A DNA stretch of 64,000 nt, from positions 1,426,001 through 1,490,000 of the forward strand of contig NZ_CP109027.1 in assembly GCF_036226885.1 (NCBI RefSeq), written 5' to 3'. The translations under genes and the position numbers were made by a program. Positions 35,469-43,805 of the stretch are shown here, piece by piece (the stretch's first letter is position 1; each line of letters opens with the position of its first letter). This DNA comes from Streptomyces sp. NBC_00663. GTDB taxonomy: Bacteria > Actinomycetota > Actinomycetes > Streptomycetales > Streptomycetaceae. The notes beneath the pieces are model-generated. The model was not told the origin of the DNA, did not search any database, and saw nothing but the letters and a program-made list of their open reading frames with translations.

Positions 35469-37415
35469 TTACTCCGGGACGCGCTGCACGGACCGAGGCG
35501 CCTGGACACCGTCGAGTTCCGTGGCCTCCGGTACGGCGGTGGCGGCGCCGTCGGTGGCGTGCGCGAAGGCCGGGGTGCCACCGACCAGCGGGACGCTCGC
35601 CTTCGTGCGGGACAGGTCCAGGGTGAGCGTCGGCGTGGTGGACGGGGGGTCGATCAGGTCCTTGTCGGTGCCCGCGACGATCAGGGCGAGCCGGTGACCG
35701 GCCGGGACGACATGGTCGGTGGCGGCCAGGTCGAGGGTGATCGTGTACGCCTTGCCCGGAGTGAGCGGGACGCCCTTGCCGGGGTTGGCGTAGGTGCCGA
35801 GGTCGGCCCAACCGCGGCTGACGACCTCGTAGTCGACGTCGGCGGTCTTGGCCTGGGTCACCTTGAAGCAGGCGCTGTCGCCGGCGGTGCTGACGCCCCA
35901 GCAGGTGCGGTCGGTGAGGGTGCTGATGCCCTCGCCGCTCGCCGCGTAGTCCCGGATGGTGTTCGGGCCGAGGTCCACGAGGACGGCGGAGAGATGGGCC
36001 GTGGACGTGGTGGGCGTGGCGGTGACGGTGACCTTCGAGGAGCCGGAGATGCGCAGGTCCTCGGTGAGGGCGCCGGTGGTGAAGCCCGCCTTGTCGGGGG
36101 TGGAGGCGTCGATCTGCGCGGCCCAGTCGGTCTCGCTCAGCGCCGGGTTGTCGGTGAAGGTCTCGGTGCCGGTGCCCTTGGTGAGGCCGAGGGTGCCGAC
36201 GCCGTCTTGGGCGCCCTGGGCGGGGCGCAGGGTGGCGGCGCTGGTGCCGCGCGGGGGCCAGACCTTGGAGGTCACCCACTGGTCGGGGTGGCGTTCGATG
36301 TCGGCCATCGGCTCGCGGTCGATGCCGTTGTCGTAGCCGAGGAGTTCATGGTCGAACCAGCGGTGCAGGGTGTCGACCCATTCCGCGCGGCGGAAGTCGA
36401 AGGGGTCGACGTGGCCGGTCTGGGAGAGCCAGATCTTGCGCTCGACGCCGTGCTTGGCGAGAGCGTCCCACCACTGGCCGAGGTGCTTCATCCGGACGTT
36501 GAGGTCCTGCTGGCCGTGGATGGCGAAGACGCTGGCCTTCACCTTGGCGGCGTTCTTGACGTAGTCCCGCTCGGTCCAGAAGCCGGTCCAGTCGCCGGTG
36601 CGCGGAGCGCCGTCGACGATCTTCTGCTGGACGGCGGCGCACTTGGCGCGGGCGTCGGGGCTGTCGACGTAGTCGGAGAGCCAGTCGGGGCCGGAGTCGT
36701 AGAGCGGGGCGCCCTGCTGGAAGTAGTAGTCGTACCAGGAGGAGATGGCGCTGATCGGGACGATCGTCCTCAGTCCCTCGACGCCGGTCGCGGCGACGCC
36801 GTTGGCTATGGTGCCGTCCCAGCTCTTGCCGATCATGCCGGTTCTGCCGTTGGTCCAGGTGGCCTTGGCCTTTGTGGTGCCCGTACGGCTGGTGTACGCC
36901 TTGGCGCGGCCGTTCAGCCAGTCGACGACGGCCTTCGCGGAGAGGATGTCCGAGCGGCCGCCGACGTCCACGCAGCCGTCGGAGCGGTTGGTGCCCGCGA
37001 GGTCGACGCCGACGAAGGCGTAGCCGCGGGGCACGAAGTAGTTGTCGTAGAAGAGCGGCATCTGGACGACGTCGCCGTTCGCGTCGTACGTCTTCTTCTG
37101 GCTCTCGTTGCCGCGCCCGCAGCAGGAGTAGTACGGGCTGGCGTCCATGATGACCGGAACCTTGCGGCCCTGCCCGGCGGCTTCGCGGGGGCGGACGATG
37201 TCGACGGCCACGCGGTCGTGCTTGCCGTCGCCGTCCCCGTCCAGGCCGGTGTCCACCCAGACGGCCTCGCGGACGGCGTTCTCGTAGGAGTAGACGGGTT
37301 GGCTCTCACGCGGCGCGGCCTGTGCGGCGGCGGGGGTGAGGAACGTGGCCAGCAGGGCGGCGGTGGCCGCCGTGGCGAGCTGTCTCCAGATCGTGAAGCG
37401 CGTGCGTATCGGCAT
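35469..37415 (-). CDS. Secreted Xaa-Pro dipeptidyl-peptidase (S15 family)
   Basis: The 648-residue product has a signal peptide (MPIRTRFTIWRQ..., hydrophobic AATAALLATFLTPAAAQAA, cleavage near residue 34). The catalytic Ser is in GMIGKSWDGTIANG (GxSxxG). The fold is that of the CocE/NonD X-Pro dipeptidyl-peptidases, with a C-terminal beta-sandwich (VTATPTTSTAHLSAVLVDLG and HRLALIVAGTDKD). It releases X-Pro dipeptides from peptides outside the cell. It is transcribed toward the BCCT gene with an 83-base gap and divergent from the metallopeptidase gene. Confidence 0.93.
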   Translation of the reverse strand: MPIRTRFTIWRQLATAATAALLATFLTPAAAQAAPRESQPVYSYENAVREAVWVDTGLDGDGDGKHDRVAVDIVRPREAAGQGRKVPVIMDASPYYSCCGRGNESQKKTYDANGDVVQMPLFYDNYFVPRGYAFVGVDLAGTNRSDGCVDVGGRSDILSAKAVVDWLNGRAKAYTSRTGTTKAKATWTNGRTGMIGKSWDGTIANGVAATGVEGLRTIVPISAISSWYDYYFQQGAPLYDSGPDWLSDYVDSPDARAKCAAVQQKIVDGAPRTGDWTGFWTERDYVKNAAKVKASVFAIHGQQDLNVRMKHLGQWWDALAKHGVERKIWLSQTGHVDPFDFRRAEWVDTLHRWFDHELLGYDNGIDREPMADIERHPDQWVTSKVWPPRGTSAATLRPAQGAQDGVGTLGLTKGTGTETFTDNPALSETDWAAQIDASTPDKAGFTTGALTEDLRISGSSKVTVTATPTTSTAHLSAVLVDLGPNTIRDYAASGEGISTLTDRTCWGVSTAGDSACFKVTQAKTADVDYEVVSRGWADLGTYANPGKGVPLTPGKAYTITLDLAATDHVVPAGHRLALIVAGTDKDLIDPPSTTPTLTLDLSRTKASVPLVGGTPAFAHATDGAATAVPEATELDGVQAPRSVQRVPE

Positions 37416-37597
37416 GCGCGGACGGTACAGCGGTCAACTCCCGTGCAAAAGAGGGCCGTTTGACATGAAGGGGGCGTGGGTTCACTCATGACGGCCGAAT
37501 GGCGATCGTGTGACAGTGGTGGGCGTGGACACCTACGGGCCCACAGGTACTGAATAGGCTCCGAACAGACTTCGTGCCCCTACGACTTGGAGCTTTC

Positions 37598-39091
37598 GTG
37601 CACCGCAGAATCATCGCGCCGGGCGCACTCGCCGCCGCGTCCGTCCTGCTGGCGATCCCGGCATCGGCCGCGAGCTACTCCCCTGGCGCCCCGGGCATCG
37701 GCGACCCCTACTACCCGGCCTACGGCAACGGCGGATACGACGTCTCCCACTACGACCTGCGGCTGAAGTACCAGCCGGCGACGGACGAGCTGGAGGGCAC
37801 GGCGACCCTTCTGGCCCGCACCACACAGGACCTGTCCCGCTTCAACCTGGACTTCCTGCTGGACGTCTCCGAGGTGCGGGTCAACGGCGCGAAGGCGTCG
37901 TTCACCACCTCCGGCGAGCACGAGCTGGAGATCACCCCGAAGTCGCCGCTGGCGAAGGGCACTTCGGTGACCGTCGTCGTGCGGTACAGCGGAGTGCCGT
38001 CGTCGAAGCAGGCGTACGGCTTCACCAGTTGGCACCGCACTCCGGACGGCGGGGTCGGCGCGAACGAGCCCGAGTCGGCCTGGTGGTGGTTCCCGAGCAA
38101 CGACCACCCGCTCGACAAAGCGACCTATGACGTGTCCGTCCTGGTACCGGACGGCAGCCAGGCCATCTCCAACGGCACGCTCCAGTCGACGAGTTCACGC
38201 CTGGGCTGGACCCGTTACAACTGGCGGTCCGACAAGCCCCAGGCCACCTATCTCGCGACGCTGGCCGTCGGGAAGTTCGACATCACCACGGGGACGACCG
38301 AGAGCGGCATTCCGGTCGTCAACGCCTACAGCAAGGACCTCGGCGCCAACGACGGTGCCGCGCGGGCCAGCATCGAGCGGACCGGTGAGGTCGCCGACTG
38401 GCTGAGCGGGTACTTCGGGCCGTATCCGTACAACGCCCTCGGCGGGTACGTGCCGAACACCACCACCGGATACGCGCTGGAGACGCAGACCCGGCCGTAC
38501 TACAGCCCGCGGCAGTTCGCCAACGGCTCCAACGTGTCCGTGGTCGTGCACGAGCTGGCCCACCAGTGGTACGGCGACCTGGTGTCGGTGTCCGGCTGGA
38601 AGGACATCTGGATCAACGAGGGCTTCGCGCGGTACGCGCAGTGGCTGTGGTCCGAGCACGAGGACGAGGGGACGGCTCAGGAGCTCGCCGACTACGTGTA
38701 CGCCTCGCACCCGGCCGACGACCCGTTCTGGACGGTGAAGCCCGGTGACCCGGGTCCGGAGAACCAGTTCGACATCGCCGTCTACGACCGGGGCGCGCTG
38801 GCCCTCCAGGCGCTGCGGAACGAGATCGGCGACGACGCGTTCTTCGCGGTCCTGAAGGGCTGGCCGCAGAAGCACGCGTACGGAAACGCGTCCGTCGCCG
38901 ACTTCCGGACGTACGCGGAGGAGGTGTCCGGGCAGTCGCTGTCGCCGCTGTTCGACACCTGGCTGTTCCAGCCGACGAAACCGGCCGCCCCGGCGGCACG
39001 GACCGCCTCGATCGCGGGGGCTTCGGCCGCACCGTTGCAGCCGAGGTCGTGGAAGAAGATCGCGGCGACGAACGACGCGCACGAGCACTGA
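37598..39091 (+). CDS. Secreted M1-family metallopeptidase (aminopeptidase N-like)
   Basis: The 497-residue product has a signal peptide (IIAPGALAAASVLLAIPASAASYS). The zinc site HELAHQWYG lies near residue 318, with Glu 19 residues on in KDIWINEGFARYAQW, the HExxH-x18-E of the M1 family. The GAMEN-like substrate segment is replaced by YALETQTRP, as seen in bacterial relatives. The GTG at 37598 with AGGAG-like bases upstream gives the signal peptide directly. It probably trims peptides outside the cell, along with the divergent S15 peptidase. Confidence 0.93.
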   Translation: MHRRIIAPGALAAASVLLAIPASAASYSPGAPGIGDPYYPAYGNGGYDVSHYDLRLKYQPATDELEGTATLLARTTQDLSRFNLDFLLDVSEVRVNGAKASFTTSGEHELEITPKSPLAKGTSVTVVVRYSGVPSSKQAYGFTSWHRTPDGGVGANEPESAWWWFPSNDHPLDKATYDVSVLVPDGSQAISNGTLQSTSSRLGWTRYNWRSDKPQATYLATLAVGKFDITTGTTESGIPVVNAYSKDLGANDGAARASIERTGEVADWLSGYFGPYPYNALGGYVPNTTTGYALETQTRPYYSPRQFANGSNVSVVVHELAHQWYGDLVSVSGWKDIWINEGFARYAQWLWSEHEDEGTAQELADYVYASHPADDPFWTVKPGDPGPENQFDIAVYDRGALALQALRNEIGDDAFFAVLKGWPQKHAYGNASVADFRTYAEEVSGQSLSPLFDTWLFQPTKPAAPAARTASIAGASAAPLQPRSWKKIAATNDAHEH

Positions 39092-39111
39092 GCGCTCAGC
39101 GCGCAGCGCTC
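39090..39111 (+). terminator. Hairpin at the end of the M1 peptidase gene
   Basis: A perfect 7-bp inverted repeat (GAGCGCT with AGCGCTC) starts at the stop codon of the metallopeptidase gene, with an 8-base loop. It is a weak but well-placed terminator. Beyond it, 39112-39294 hold the arginase-family promoter; no other signal is seen. Confidence 0.5.
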
Positions 39112-39294
39112 CGCCGGCTGTGCCGACCGTCGCGGTGCGCTGCGTCTGCCCGCTGAGAAGGGGTACTCGGAAGGCGGTGTGGGGCGCCTCGCCGGACGTG
39201 GGCGCTGCCGCGCTCCGCGCCCTCCCGCGGTCTACGGTGGGCCCACGTCGCCGGACGCATGGGCCTGCCGGCGCCGCCTGACGAGGGAGTCGGA

Positions 39295-40200
39295 GTGCGG
39301 GACGTCGCGATCATCGAGGCACCGTCCGTGCTGGGGCTGCGGCCGACCGGCGTCGAGGAGCTGCCCCGGGCGCTGCTCGACGCGGGTCTGGCCGACGGTC
39401 TGGGCGCGGTGCGGGTGGGCACGGTCGAGCCGGGCCCGTACGACCCGGAACGGGACCCGGAGACCGGGGTGCTCAATCCGGCCGGGATCGCCGAGCACTC
39501 CCTACGGCTGGCCGACGCGGTGGGCGAGGCCCTCGACGCCGGGCGGTTCCCGCTGGTGCTGGGCGGCGACTGCACCATCCTGCTCGGCAATCTGCTCACC
39601 CTGCGCCGCCGGGGGCGCCATGGGCTGCTGTTTCTCGACGGCCACACCGACTTCTATCTGCCGGAGACGGAGCCGGCCGGCGAGGCGGCCTCGATGGAGC
39701 TGGCCCTGGCCACCGGTCGGGGGCCCGCCGCCCTCGCCGATCTGGACGGACTCGGGCCGCTGGTGCGGGACGAGGACGTCGTCGCCCTCGGCTTCCGGGA
39801 CCAGGCGGAGGCGGCCGTGTTCGGGATGGAGCCGCTGCCGGAGGGACTGCACGCGCTGGACCTCGACCGGGTGCGGGAGCTGGGGGCGGACGAGGCGGCG
39901 CGGCACGCGGTGCGGCTGCTGACGGACGGGGCCGCCGAGGCCGGGACCGACGGATCGGGTGGGTTCTGGGTGCATCTCGACGTCGATGTGCTGGACGACG
40001 CGGTCATGCCCGCCGTCGACTACCGGCTGGACGGCGGGCTGAGCTGGGAGGAGCTGGAGACCGTCCTGCGCACGGCGCTGTCCGGCGCCGGGGCGGTGGG
40101 ACTGGACGTCACGATCTTCAACCCGCGCCTCGATCCGGACGGGAGCGCGGCGGCCAGGCTCACGGAGTGCCTGCTACGGGCGTTCGCGGCACAGGGCTGA
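39295..40200 (+). CDS. Arginase/agmatinase-family ureohydrolase
   Basis: The 301-residue protein has the binuclear Mn site motifs LGGDCTILLGNLL (GGDH-type with Cys instead of His), FLDGHTDFYLPE and HLDVDVLDDAVMPAVDY. The GGDC change at the first ligand is seen in some uncharacterised arginase-family members and makes the activity uncertain. The GTG at 39295 (VRDVAIIEAPSVLGL) with GGGAGTCGGA upstream is preferred to the ATG at 39259. Candidate activities are arginine, agmatine or formiminoglutamate hydrolysis. Confidence 0.85.
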   Translation: MRDVAIIEAPSVLGLRPTGVEELPRALLDAGLADGLGAVRVGTVEPGPYDPERDPETGVLNPAGIAEHSLRLADAVGEALDAGRFPLVLGGDCTILLGNLLTLRRRGRHGLLFLDGHTDFYLPETEPAGEAASMELALATGRGPAALADLDGLGPLVRDEDVVALGFRDQAEAAVFGMEPLPEGLHALDLDRVRELGADEAARHAVRLLTDGAAEAGTDGSGGFWVHLDVDVLDDAVMPAVDYRLDGGLSWEELETVLRTALSGAGAVGLDVTIFNPRLDPDGSAAARLTECLLRAFAAQG

Positions 40201-40245
40201 TCCGGCGCTGACCAGGGCTGATCCGGGGGACCAGGGCTGATCCGG
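40192..40245 (+). repeat. Three imperfectly spaced copies of CAGGGCTGATCCGG
   Basis: The 14-base sequence CAGGGCTGATCCGG appears at 40192-40205, 40213-40226 and 40232-40245, the first overlapping the arginase-family stop. Spacing is 21 and 19 bases, so it is a local duplication rather than a regular array. Confidence 0.8.
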
Positions 40246-40302
40246 GGCTGCCGCCTCGGCCTGCTGCCGGGTGCGGGCGGCGCGTGCCTCCTCGCCGTCC
40301 CG

Positions 40303-40782
40303 TCAGTCGCCGTGGTCGTAGACCGTGACGGCGATCCCCCGTCGTACGAGCCGCTCGGCGATCAGCGGTTCGACGCGGGACCACTTGCCTCCGGCCAACC
40401 CGCACCCGATCCGGGGCATGTGGACCGAGGCGCCGAGTTCCGCGGCCTTGCCGGCGAGCCGACCCAGCGCCGTGTCGATCGCCTCGTACCGGACGGGGAC
40501 GCCCTTGCTGCCCGTGCGGATGCCGCGCTGGCCGACCAGGTTGGCCACCCACACATACGGCTCGACCTGGATGAACTGGGCCGCGCCCAGCCCGAAGTCG
40601 TTCGCCGCCCTGCCCCGGTGCCAGGCGCGGTACGCCGCCTCCGGCTCGGGCCAGCGGCGCGAGAGGGCGAGCACGAAGCCCTTTCCCCATCCCCCGATGT
40701 CGTTGCAGACATGGGCGATCACCTTGACGCCCTTCACCGACGGAACGGTGGCGTCACCCCGGACGTAAGTGATCTCCGACAT
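40303..40782 (-). CDS. Macro-domain (ADP-ribose-1''-phosphatase-like) protein
   Basis: The 159-residue protein has the macro-domain features VIAHVCNDIGGWGKGFVLAL near residue 22 (ADP-ribose contact with GxGKG) and VHMPRIGCGLAGGKW near residue 120. These match small Poa1p/ALC1-type domains that hydrolyse or bind ADP-ribose derivatives. It is monocistronic and converges on the arginase-family gene. The 24-base-scale repeats at 40192-40245 lie downstream of it. There is no adjacent ADP-ribosyltransferase or sirtuin. Confidence 0.92.
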   Translation of the reverse strand: MSEITYVRGDATVPSVKGVKVIAHVCNDIGGWGKGFVLALSRRWPEPEAAYRAWHRGRAANDFGLGAAQFIQVEPYVWVANLVGQRGIRTGSKGVPVRYEAIDTALGRLAGKAAELGASVHMPRIGCGLAGGKWSRVEPLIAERLVRRGIAVTVYDHGD

Positions 40783-40822
40783 GACGCCACCGTAGAGGCC
40801 GCCACTGACAACGGCCTCCGGA

Positions 40823-42280
40823 TTACTTCGTGAGGTCGGTCAGCTCCCGGTCCGCTGTCCTCGCCACCCGGTTCCGGACCGCGTACCAGCCGGCGACCAG
40901 CATCGCCGCGATCACCGGGATCAGCAGCAGGGTCTTGCGGCCGACCTCGGGGTCGTTCGCCATCATGCCGAGGCAGGCCAGCAGGAAGACGATCGTGGCG
41001 ATCTCCGTGACCGGGCTGAACGGGAGGCGGAAGGCGGGGCGGGTGACCAGACCGGCCCGCGCGCGGCGGACGAAGATCAGATGGCAGACCATGATGATCA
41101 CCCAGGTGCTGATGATGCCGAGGGAGGCGACGTTCAGCACGATCTCGAAGGCCTGGCTCGGCATGAGGTAGTTGAGGCCGACGCCGAGCACACAGACCGC
41201 GCAGGTGAGCAGGATGCCGCCGTAGGGGACCTGGCTGCGGTTCATGCGGGCGGTGAACCTCGGAGCCGAGCCGGCCGTCGCCATGGAGCGCAGGATGCGG
41301 CCCGTTGAGTACAGGCCGGAGTTGAGGGACGACATCGCCGCCGTCAGGACCACCAGGTTCATCACGTCGCCGGCGCCCTCGACGCCGATCTTCGACAGGA
41401 CCGTGACGAAGGGGCTCTCGTCGGCCGAGTAGACCGAGCCGGGGAGCAGAAGGGCGAGAAGGACGACCGAGCCGACGTAGAACAGGCCCACCCGCCACAT
41501 GATCGAGTTCACCGCGCGCGGGACGACCTTCTCCGGCTCGGCGGTCTCGCCCGCGGCGACGCCGACCAGTTCCAGGGCCGCGTAAGCGAAGATCACGCCC
41601 TGCATGACGAGGACGACGGGCATCAGGCCGTGCGGGAGGACGCCACCGTTGTCGGTGATGACGCTCGGGCCGGGGGTCGTACCGCCCACCTGGTGCTGGG
41701 TGGCCAGCAGGAAGATGCCGACGAGCATGAAGCCGACCAGGGTGGCGACCTTGATGATGGCGAACCAGAACTCCATCTCGCCGAAGATCTTCACCGAGAT
41801 CAGGTTCACGGCGAGGACGACGGCGAGCGCGACGAGCGCCAGCGTCCACTGCGGGATGTCGGTGAACAGGCTCCAGTAGTGCGTGTAGAGCGCGATCGCG
41901 GTGATGTCGGCGATCCCGGTCGTCGACCAGTTCAGGAAGTACATCCAGCCGGCGACGTACGCGCCCTTCTCGCCGAGGAACTCGCGCGCGTACGACACGA
42001 AGGAACCGGAGGACGGGCGGTAGAGGACGAGCTCGCCGAGGGCCCGGACGACGAAGAAGGCGAAGATCCCGCACACCAGGTAGGCGATCGCGAGCGCCGG
42101 GCCGGCGTTGTGGAGGCGTCCTCCGGCGCCGAGGAAGAGACCGGTGCCGATCGCGCCGCCGATGGCGATCATGTTGACGTGGCGGGCCTTGAGGTCCTTG
42201 CTGTAGCCGGCGTCACCCGCGTCCGCGGGCGTCCGGGCCACCTCGGTGGCTGTTGCCGTGTCCACGGCGTCCTTGCTCAC
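40823..42280 (-). CDS. Amino acid permease (APC family)
   Basis: The about 485-residue protein has twelve hydrophobic segments and the APC signature HVNMIAIGGAIGTGLFLGAGG in TM1, typical of GABA/aromatic amino acid permeases. STTGIADITAIALY lies in TM3. The N-terminal 30 residues are acidic and cytosolic. The start is ambiguous: GTG at 42280 or GTG at 42292, with GAGAG upstream of both. It is divergent from the MerR regulator gene, and the 225-base region between may be shared. Substrate unknown. Confidence 0.9.
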   Translation of the reverse strand: MSKDAVDTATATEVARTPADAGDAGYSKDLKARHVNMIAIGGAIGTGLFLGAGGRLHNAGPALAIAYLVCGIFAFFVVRALGELVLYRPSSGSFVSYAREFLGEKGAYVAGWMYFLNWSTTGIADITAIALYTHYWSLFTDIPQWTLALVALAVVLAVNLISVKIFGEMEFWFAIIKVATLVGFMLVGIFLLATQHQVGGTTPGPSVITDNGGVLPHGLMPVVLVMQGVIFAYAALELVGVAAGETAEPEKVVPRAVNSIMWRVGLFYVGSVVLLALLLPGSVYSADESPFVTVLSKIGVEGAGDVMNLVVLTAAMSSLNSGLYSTGRILRSMATAGSAPRFTARMNRSQVPYGGILLTCAVCVLGVGLNYLMPSQAFEIVLNVASLGIISTWVIIMVCHLIFVRRARAGLVTRPAFRLPFSPVTEIATIVFLLACLGMMANDPEVGRKTLLLIPVIAAMLVAGWYAVRNRVARTADRELTDLTK

Positions 42281-42469
42281 AGGTCGTACCACTCTCTGGT
42301 GCGGGGGCGCCCGGGCGGGTCACGCGCGGGTGTCCTGACGTACGTATGGCCTGTGCGCTCGGTGGAGGCACAGACCAAGGGGCCACCTTCCCCCGAACTC
42401 CGCGGCTCACGCGGTGGCGGACCTCACACCGCGGGACATGTCACAAGATCGGGAGGGGTGCTCACGAGG

Positions 42470-42498
42470 TTTCACAGCACTGGTGAGACAGCGATACT
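42470..42498 (+). promoter_or_regulatory. Putative MerR promoter with dyad, leaderless start
   Basis: A near-perfect inverted repeat (TTTCAC at 42470-42475, GTGAGA at 42483-42488) lies ahead of a -10-like GATACT (42493-42498), 8 bases before the ATG at 42506. No Shine-Dalgarno sequence precedes the ATG, so a leaderless transcript is likely. The dyad sits where MerR proteins bind, between -35 and -10. Confidence 0.45.
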
Positions 42499-42505
42499 GC
42501 TGCAC

Positions 42506-43237
42506 ATGACGACCGACACCGCCGACACCGCCGACACCGAGAAGCCGACCCTCACCGTCGATGAACTGGCCGCTCGGGCGGGCGTCACCGTGCGCACGGT
42601 CCGCTTCTACAGCACCAAGGGCCTGCTGCCGCCGCCGGTGATCGGTCCGCGCCGGGTGGGGCACTACGGCAGGGACCACCTGGCGCGCCTGGAACTCATC
42701 GAGGAGCTCCAGCACCAGGGGATGACGCTGGCCGCGATCGAGCGGTATCTGCGGCAGCTGCCGCCCGACCTGAGCGCGCACGATCTCGCGATCCACCGCG
42801 CGGTCGTCGCCTCGTGGGCGCCGGACACCACGGAGACGGCCGACCGGCGGGAGCTGGAGCGGCGGGCGGGGCGGCCGCTGGCCGACGAGGACGTCGAGCG
42901 GCTCGCGGCGATGGGCGTCGTCCAGCTGGACGGGGAGGACTTCCGCTTCGACTCGGGGCTGCTGCGGCTCGGCGTCCGCCTCCTCGACGTACCGCTGTCC
43001 CAGGAGTCGATCCTGGCCGCGCGGAACGTGCTCGTGGAGCACGCGCGCGTGGCGGCGCACGAGCTGGCGGAGCTGTTCCGCGGCGAGGTGTCCGAGCGGG
43101 ACACCGAGGACGTGCGGTCGCTGTCGGCCCATATGCACCCGATCGTGGTGCAGGCCCTGCTGACGACGTTCCAGCGGTCGCTGAAGGAGGAGCTCAGTGA
43201 GTGGGTGACCGCGTCAGAGGCAGGCGGAGCCTCCTGA
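42506..43237 (+). CDS. MerR-family transcriptional regulator
   Basis: The 243-residue regulator has an N-terminal winged helix (LTVDELAARAGVTVRTVRFYSTKGLLPPPV) and MerR-type wing (RVGHYGRDHLARLELIEELQHQGMTLAAIERYLRQ). The remaining about 150 residues form an unusually long effector domain rich in Glu and Arg, with no cysteines for metal binding. It is divergent from the amino acid permease and the dyad upstream suggests autoregulation. Effector unknown. Confidence 0.9.
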   Translation: MTTDTADTADTEKPTLTVDELAARAGVTVRTVRFYSTKGLLPPPVIGPRRVGHYGRDHLARLELIEELQHQGMTLAAIERYLRQLPPDLSAHDLAIHRAVVASWAPDTTETADRRELERRAGRPLADEDVERLAAMGVVQLDGEDFRFDSGLLRLGVRLLDVPLSQESILAARNVLVEHARVAAHELAELFRGEVSERDTEDVRSLSAHMHPIVVQALLTTFQRSLKEELSEWVTASEAGGAS

Positions 43238-43430
43238 CAGGTCGGGCGGCTCCTGCGTGCGCTGGACGGCCTGCCGGTCGCGGACGAACGCGAAGCCGCC
43301 GTCGGCGCCGACGGTCCGCTCCGCGGTGGCCGTGCGGACCATGGCCGGTGCGATGGCGTTGACGGTGATGTCGTACGGCGCGAGCGCGGCGGCGAGGGCG
43401 CGGGTGAAGCCGATCACGCGTCCTGCTGAT
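43214..43430 (-). pseudogene. Short-chain dehydrogenase C-terminal fragment
   Basis: About 70 codons encode an SDR tail: VIGFTRALAAALAPYDITVNAIAPAMVRT, then RDRQAVQRTQEPPDL, ending early (SGGSACL). The catalytic YxxxK part and the N-terminus are missing. The reading frame overlaps the 3' end of the MerR gene. A decayed remnant, not a gene. Confidence 0.75.
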
Positions 43431-43456
43431 CGCGGGCGCGCTCGGCGTCGTACGGC

Positions 43457-43546
43457 GACATCCTCGTGGCCCAGGGGCTGTTCAAGTCCTACGGCGGGGT
43501 CCGCGCCCTGGACCGGGTGGGCGTGCGGCTGCGCGGCGGCGAGGTG
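43457..43546 (+). pseudogene. Sugar-ABC ATPase N-terminal fragment
   Basis: On the plus strand, about 30 codons read DILVAQGLFKSYGGVRALDRVGV and LRGGEV, the opening of an ABC-transporter ATPase of the sugar-import type. It stops before Walker A and runs into the opposite-strand regulator fragment. No start codon or remaining domain is present. Confidence 0.65.
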
Positions 43547-43740
43547 GACGTTCTCGTGGGTCGCCTCGTGGAGGTCGCCGAGGTAGGGCAGGGCGGCGTC
43601 GCGCAACTCTCCTACGGACGGGGCGGATTGTCCGAGGACGAAGAGGCCGAGGCCGACGCGGTAGCTGCCGTCGAGGGTGCGTTCCACCAGGCCGAGGCGG
43701 ACCGGTTCGCCGATCAGCCGGTGTGCGGTCGGACCGTCCG
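43546..43740 (-). pseudogene. IclR-family regulator fragment
   Basis: About 65 codons read HRLIGEPVRLGLVERTLDGSYRVGLGLFVLGQ and then PYLGDLHEATHENVHL, the winged-helix end and linker of an IclR regulator. The start and effector domain are missing. It abuts the ABC fragment exactly. Confidence 0.75.
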
Positions 43741-43805
43741 TCAGGGACCGATGGTGGTGCCCCGCGCGGCCGGGTGACAAGGTGCGGGTGGCGGTGAGTG
43801 GCGGA
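43741..43805. other. Spacer after gene remnants
   Basis: A short gap between the IclR fragment and the 3' end of the ThDP decarboxylase gene. I see no signal in it. Confidence 0.4.

Noticed and set aside
35388..36279. Long N-terminal extension of the BCCT gene
   Set aside because: The extension is antisense to the S15 peptidase; the start at 35385 has a good ribosome site and a normal transporter N-terminus.
43214..43780. A single 188-codon gene
   Set aside because: The frame splices pieces of an SDR and an IclR protein across an ABC fragment on the other strand, so it is not one gene.
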